DNA from: Candidatus Angelobacter sp. Gp1-AA117
GTDB taxonomy: Bacteria; Acidobacteriota; Terriglobia; Terriglobales; Acidobacteriaceae
Direction: 5' to 3'
DNA: 64,000 nt
Assembly: GCA_003223515.1 (NCBI GenBank)
Contig: QHVI01000047.1
Span: forward strand, 20,861 to 84,860
Part shown: in pieces, positions 60,471 through 64,000 of the stretch
Position numbering within the stretch: the stretch's first letter is position 1
Layout: every line of letters begins with the position of its first letter
The notes under the pieces: generated by a model
Databases searched by the model: none
Told to the model about the DNA's origin: nothing
The model's input: only the letters and a program-made list of their open reading frames with translations
Made by a program: the position numbers and the translations under genes

Positions 60471-62191
60471 TTACTGCTTGGGAATCACCGGCAGCACGAT
60501 ATTCGAGGGGTGTTCAGCATCGTGGTAGATCGTGTTAGTCGCTACAGCAGTTTTCGTGTTCTGGTTAAGCGGCTCACCCGTATTCGGATTCACATCAAAG
60601 CGTGGGAAATTGCTGCTGGAAATATCTACGCGAATGCGGTGACCTTTGGCAAGCAAGATTGAGGTGGGATAAAGCTCAATGCGGAATTTGTAGATCTGGC
60701 CGGGCTTCATCAGCGTGGCTTTTTCCAGCGAGTCGCGGTAGCGGGCGCGGACAATGCTGTCGCCGATATTGAGTTTCACCCCGTCAGGAAAATCTTTGCT
60801 GGGCGGATACACATCCACCAGCTTGGCGGTGAAATCCGTATCCGGAGCGCTGGAAGAAGCCCATAGCGTGACTACCAGCGGCCCTGTGACTTCCATGTCT
60901 TCCTTGAGCGGTTCGCTCTGAAATACCAGCACGTCACTGCGCTTCGATAGCGACTGCTGGTCTTTGCAGCCCAGCACTTCCGGACGGCAATGCTGGTCAA
61001 AGGCTCCGGCTTCCATTGCTCCCATCTGCGAAGAAACGTTGCCGCCAATGGAAGGTGCCGGGTTCTTCGGATCGAATTTATATTGCGAAGGCTTTCCCGC
61101 TCTAGGTTTTTCCGTTCCCAGGCTATGGTCGGCATGCAGATAGTACGGAGTATCCACAGCGCGCTTCAGCGGCCATTCCCTTTCCGTACGCCAGTGGCCG
61201 CCGACGAACAAGCGGCCTTCAGGTGTCTTGTGTCCATCGCCGCCACCCATCACGAAGATGCGCACCGGGCCTTCTTTCTCAACTCCGTTCTGAATGCCTT
61301 TGAGCCAGCGGTCCATCCATGCGAGTTCCAACTGCGAGATGTCCACTTTGGCCTCCGGCCCAAATTCAGCTTCACCGGCAAAACTCTGTCCCAGTCCGGT
61401 GTGCGTCCACGGTCCCATGGTGAGGTGCTGCGGACTCTTCTTGGTGCGGGCCAGATTGGTGTAATTCCCGGACGAAAAGGCGGCGCCATCATGTACTGCT
61501 TATAGTTCCTGGCATTCTGAGCCAGAGCGCGCTGTGTTTCTTCATCGCCGGGATAGTATGCCGGGTACTGAGGACTATCCACCGGGTTGCCGATGGTGAA
61601 CAGCCAGGTAAAGAAACGCAATTCAAACGCGCCATTATGGCGCAGGCCATATCTGCCGACATTGGTTGCTGCAACCAATGGGACAAGAGCTTTCAGCGCC
61701 GGTGGATGCGCCAACGCCATTGCATGCTGTGTGCCGCCATCGTAGGAACCTCCCAGCATGCCAATGCTGCCATCACTCCAGGGCTGCGCCGCGATCCATG
61801 CTGCGGTGTCAAAGCCATCGGCGGGATCATCGCGGAAAAACCGCCAGTGCCCTTCCGAACCGTAGCGGCCGCGGATACTCTGCACAATAAACACGTAGCC
61901 TCGCGGCACAAAGAAGGCAGCATTCGCGCGGTCCTGAAACGCCCTGGTATAGGGTGTGCGCACCAGCAACACAGGAAAGCGTCCCTCAGCGGGTTTGCCA
62001 TTCTGCGCCGGACGATAAATGTCAGCCACCAGCTTCACGCCATCGCGCATGGGAACCATGACATTTTTCGTAGCCTGAACTTCATACTGCGGCTGGGACT
62101 GCGCCTGGGCGAGAGCAGCGAACGCGACGCAAAACAGAACAACCTGTGCCGCCAATCTGCGGGGAGAAAAACTGATCTTCAGCATCGGCAA
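60471..62191 (-). pseudogene. CocE/NonD-family alpha/beta hydrolase broken by deletion and frameshift
   Basis: From the ATG at 62191 (signal peptide LAAQVVLFCVAFAALAQAQ) the frame encodes VPMRDGVKLVADIYRPA, the oxyanion/nucleophile region GMLGGSYDGG with S149, and continues to NARNYKQYMMAPPF before drifting. The second part, in another frame, starts about GAAFSSGNYTNLARTKKSPQ near 61480 and runs through LTMGPWTHTG (catalytic His) and the C-terminal jelly-roll to 60471. The family's GWYD segment with the catalytic Asp, about 50-60 residues, is absent at the junction. So the gene has lost an internal block out of frame. The original was likely an exported X-Pro dipeptidase-like esterase/acylase. 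It is likely a pseudogene unless the sequence is in error. Confidence 0.8.
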
Positions 62192-62226
62192 AAACTAACA
62201 GGTGAAAAGAGAGATGACAAGAGCAG

Positions 62227-62345
62227 CAGCACAATCTGACACTGAGACACTGAGGAACACGGAGAACAACATAATTCAGATCTGTGTCTGTCTGTGTTTG
62301 TCAGTGGTAAAGGTTTTGCCAGTTGCTAATTGCTAGCTGCTATTT
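62227..62345. repeat. Word-repeat region
   Basis: ACACTGAGACACTGAGGAAC, CTGTGTCTGTCTGTGTTTGT and TTGCTAATTGCTAGCTGCTA words in the 157-bp gap between the hydrolase remnant and the propeller gene. Related to the AGCAATTAGCA words at 41985 and 59530. Confidence 0.5.
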
Positions 62346-62348
62346 GGT

Positions 62349-62897
62349 TTATCTCGTCGGATCAATCGCCAGACCTATGACCAGAGGCGGTGCACCGGGA
62401 ATATCCATATCGAGCCCGGTATGAGGTCCGGCAATGGTCCGCCTGGGACTAAGCATTCCTGTGGCTGTAGCGATGTTGCTGAAGACCTCAACGCCTCCAT
62501 CGGTCACATAGAGTTCCCCCGCAGGAGACACTGCCGCCTGTCCGATAGTTCCGGGAATAACCCCGGATGCTGATGGAGCCACGTTGCCATTCGCAGTAGC
62601 TGCATTGGCAAAAACAAAGAAGTTTTGCTGTCCAGGGGCGCTGCAGACAATCAATCGCCCTGAACTATCCAGCGCCAACGGTCCCGGCGATACGAATTGT
62701 GTGCGGTCCCCGCTGATCGTGCGGTCGGGAACCACCGCGCCGTTCAGGGTGCTGGCGTGATCGAAGATGTCAACAGCGTGCGTACCTGCATCTGAAACGA
62801 ACAAGCGGTCATTGACCGGATCGAGGAACAGACCAGTTGGCTTAAACCCTGTATTGATTACATGCGATGGCGGAACATTACCGTTAATGCTTGATGC
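62349..62897 (-). pseudogene. Beta-propeller (NHL/YVTN-like) protein, 5' end cut off by an insertion sequence
   Basis: Repeated units such as FLDPVNDRLFVSDAGTHAVD, LALDSSGRLIVCSAPGQQNF and VSPAGELYVTDGG alternate with NGAVVPDRTI / NGNVAP phrases, typical of a repeat propeller in secreted proteins. The frame is open from 62349 up to the end of the IS at 62897 and has no start codon of its own except a TTG near 62804. About 180 residues remain. The upstream part of the gene should lie on the other side of the insertion sequence, outside this window. Confidence 0.75.
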
Positions 62898-64000
62898 CAG
62901 GGCAATCGCATGAAAAAATTATGTGAGGCCGAAGAGTTCAGCTCTATAAGCATCGCTAGTGGCTGCGATTAGCCGTCTGGCCTTGATGCCTCCCTTGCGT
63001 TTCACAGGATCCAGACGGATTAGGTTGAGAGTGATATGTTTGAGCACTGCAAGGTTATGGGCTGCATGACCGGTGCGGGCACGCATTTGATCGTCTTGGA
63101 AGATCACATCCATACACCAGTGCAAGCGATTCTCAATCGACCAGTGAGCGCGTACCGCTTGACCGATGCGTTGGGCGTCAGGGGCTAAACTGCTGATGTA
63201 AACTCGCCGTTCCCGCGTGGTCTTGTCTTGGATGGAGCGCTCCGAGTCGATCACGACAAAGGATTTCAATGCTGGCCACTGTTGCGGTTTGTACAGACAG
63301 TCCAGTTGAGCAAAGGCATAGCAACGACGGGTCTCCAGCCGTCCGTGGCCTTTTTCTACGATTTCCCAGAAGGAGTGCGGGGTGTGCTGCGGCTGGGCTT
63401 CAAAAGCGGCCATAAAGTCCTGGATGGATTCGGCCAATTTCGGCTGATTATCTTTGACTGCCAGTACGTAGTCGGCTCCACGGTCGCATACCGCTTGCGC
63501 GATGTTAGCTTGGGTGCCCATGGCATCGATGGTGACAATGCACCCGTTGAGGGCTAAGGCCGAGAGCAATTCCGGAATGGCGGTCTTTTCCTTGGATTTT
63601 TCTGCTGTGGCCTGCTGCCCTAATACCAATCCAGCCCCCGCAGCAAAAGCCGAGACCAGATGCAGAGCGGTAGCATCTACCCTACCCGAACGACGACTCG
63701 TCTTGCCGTCCACCGCCACTACCTCCGCTCCCAGCACCGGTAAGATTCCGCTGACCCAACGCCGGAAAGCGGCCTCAAAGGCTTTTGCATCAATGAGTCC
63801 AAAGAGCCGCCCAAACGTATCATGCGAAGGGATGCCGTTGGCTAACCGCAGATATTTCCGGAGCCACTCGATCTTTTCCTTGGCCCACAGCTCAATCTCC
63901 ACGAAGGTATCCGCCCCCACCAACACCGCATTGACCGCCACCACCAGCAACTCCACCAGATCGTGCTCTACCTTCCAGGCTTGCCGGGGATCGGGAATGG
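62898..64000 (-). mobile_element. ISAs1-family insertion sequence, continues beyond the right edge
   Basis: The left end is probably at 62898, where CAGGGCAATCGCATGAAAA begins directly next to the propeller frame. This matches the CAGGG...ATGAAAA type of terminal repeat that I associate with the ISAs1 family. The transposase stops 21 bp inside this end. The other end and the target duplication lie outside the window. Confidence 0.8.
62919..64000 (-). CDS. ISAs1-family transposase, N-terminus beyond the window
   Basis: DDE transposase. The visible frame covers about 360 residues, from IPDPRQAWKVEHDLVELLVV at the right edge to the stop at 62919. The DDE triad is likely Asp in VVAVDGKTSRRS, Asp in VTIDAMGTQANIA and Glu in HWSIENRLHWCMDVIF. 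The C-terminus is AATSDAYRAELFGLT. Nothing in the visible part is broken, so the element could be active. Inserted in the propeller gene in the same orientation. Confidence 0.93.
   Translation of the reverse strand, partial: IPDPRQAWKVEHDLVELLVVAVNAVLVGADTFVEIELWAKEKIEWLRKYLRLANGIPSHDTFGRLFGLIDAKAFEAAFRRWVSGILPVLGAEVVAVDGKTSRRSGRVDATALHLVSAFAAGAGLVLGQQATAEKSKEKTAIPELLSALALNGCIVTIDAMGTQANIAQAVCDRGADYVLAVKDNQPKLAESIQDFMAAFEAQPQHTPHSFWEIVEKGHGRLETRRCYAFAQLDCLYKPQQWPALKSFVVIDSERSIQDKTTRERRVYISSLAPDAQRIGQAVRAHWSIENRLHWCMDVIFQDDQMRARTGHAAHNLAVLKHITLNLIRLDPVKRKGGIKARRLIAATSDAYRAELFGLT

Noticed and set aside
1..64000. tRNA or rRNA genes
   Set aside because: I looked through the intergenic stretches for tRNA-like T-arm (GGTTCGAATCC) and rRNA sequence and saw none; short gaps next to hisS, aspS and cca contain only repeats.

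Overview
The window looks like chromosomal DNA of a Gram-negative bacterium, most likely an acidobacterium (Acidobacteriota, class Terriglobia or a near relative). The evidence is lipid A synthesis (LpxB), a DUF1800/DUF1501 gene pair, a 1,058-residue secreted Asp-box (BNR) protein, split MacAB-like exporters, several PilZ proteins and moderately high G+C content. The intergenic DNA is also full of short word-like repeats of the kind I associate with that phylum. The phylum call is an inference from gene content; no rRNA or tRNA gene was found to confirm it.

Layout. 1-5.2 kb (all minus): pyruvate:ferredoxin oxidoreductase, cut by the left edge and preceded by a perfect CRP-type operator, then an acyl-CoA thioesterase-like hydrolase translationally coupled to an APC permease. 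5.3-12 kb: a kynureninase-like PLP enzyme, LexA, threonine dehydratase, then a threonine aldolase-HemW operon divergent from a FabF-type ketosynthase. 12-24.4 kb: an MsbA-like ABC exporter, the secreted BNR protein, LpxB, a broken and catalytically degenerate M1 peptidase, two MacB-type permeases and a truncated hydroxyacyl-CoA dehydrogenase. 24.5-29.1 kb: TreY and MalQ (trehalose and glycogen metabolism), converging with a 54-bp overlap. 29.3-35.6 kb: PilZ protein, gamma carbonic anhydrase, HisS, AspS, MFS transporter. 35.6-37.1 kb: gene-poor, with a MITE-like element, tandem repeats and palindromes. 37.1-46.9 kb: DUF1501/DUF1800 pair, HD-GYP phosphodiesterase, DUF885 metallopeptidase-like protein, HAD hydrolase, transglutaminase-like protein, a lone receiver. 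47-55.8 kb: TsaD, CCA-adding enzyme, FNT channel, ribosome recycling factor, a rhomboid protease with an unusual C-terminus, a NAMPT with an internal gap, a REC-PilZ protein and a WYL-like small protein behind an RBS-masking hairpin. 56-59.5 kb: a three-gene MacA/ATPase/permease operon with a clear terminator. 59.8-64 kb: an Arg-Asp repeat secreted protein, a CocE/NonD hydrolase split by a deletion and frameshift, and a beta-propeller gene interrupted by an ISAs1-family insertion sequence that runs off the right edge.

Most genes are ordinary chromosomal housekeeping, envelope and transport functions. What stands out is (i) a dense set of non-coding repeat families between genes, one of which forms the reading-frame tail of a truncated gene; (ii) three genes (M1 peptidase, NAMPT, CocE hydrolase) that each seem to lack an internal block of roughly 50-70 codons; (iii) a 164-bp MITE-like element with an 8-bp target duplication; and (iv) two sharply defined cis-regulatory structures, a CRP-like site before the PFOR gene and a hairpin masking the ribosome binding site of a WYL-like gene. 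I did not find a convincing new multi-gene defence or biosynthetic system.
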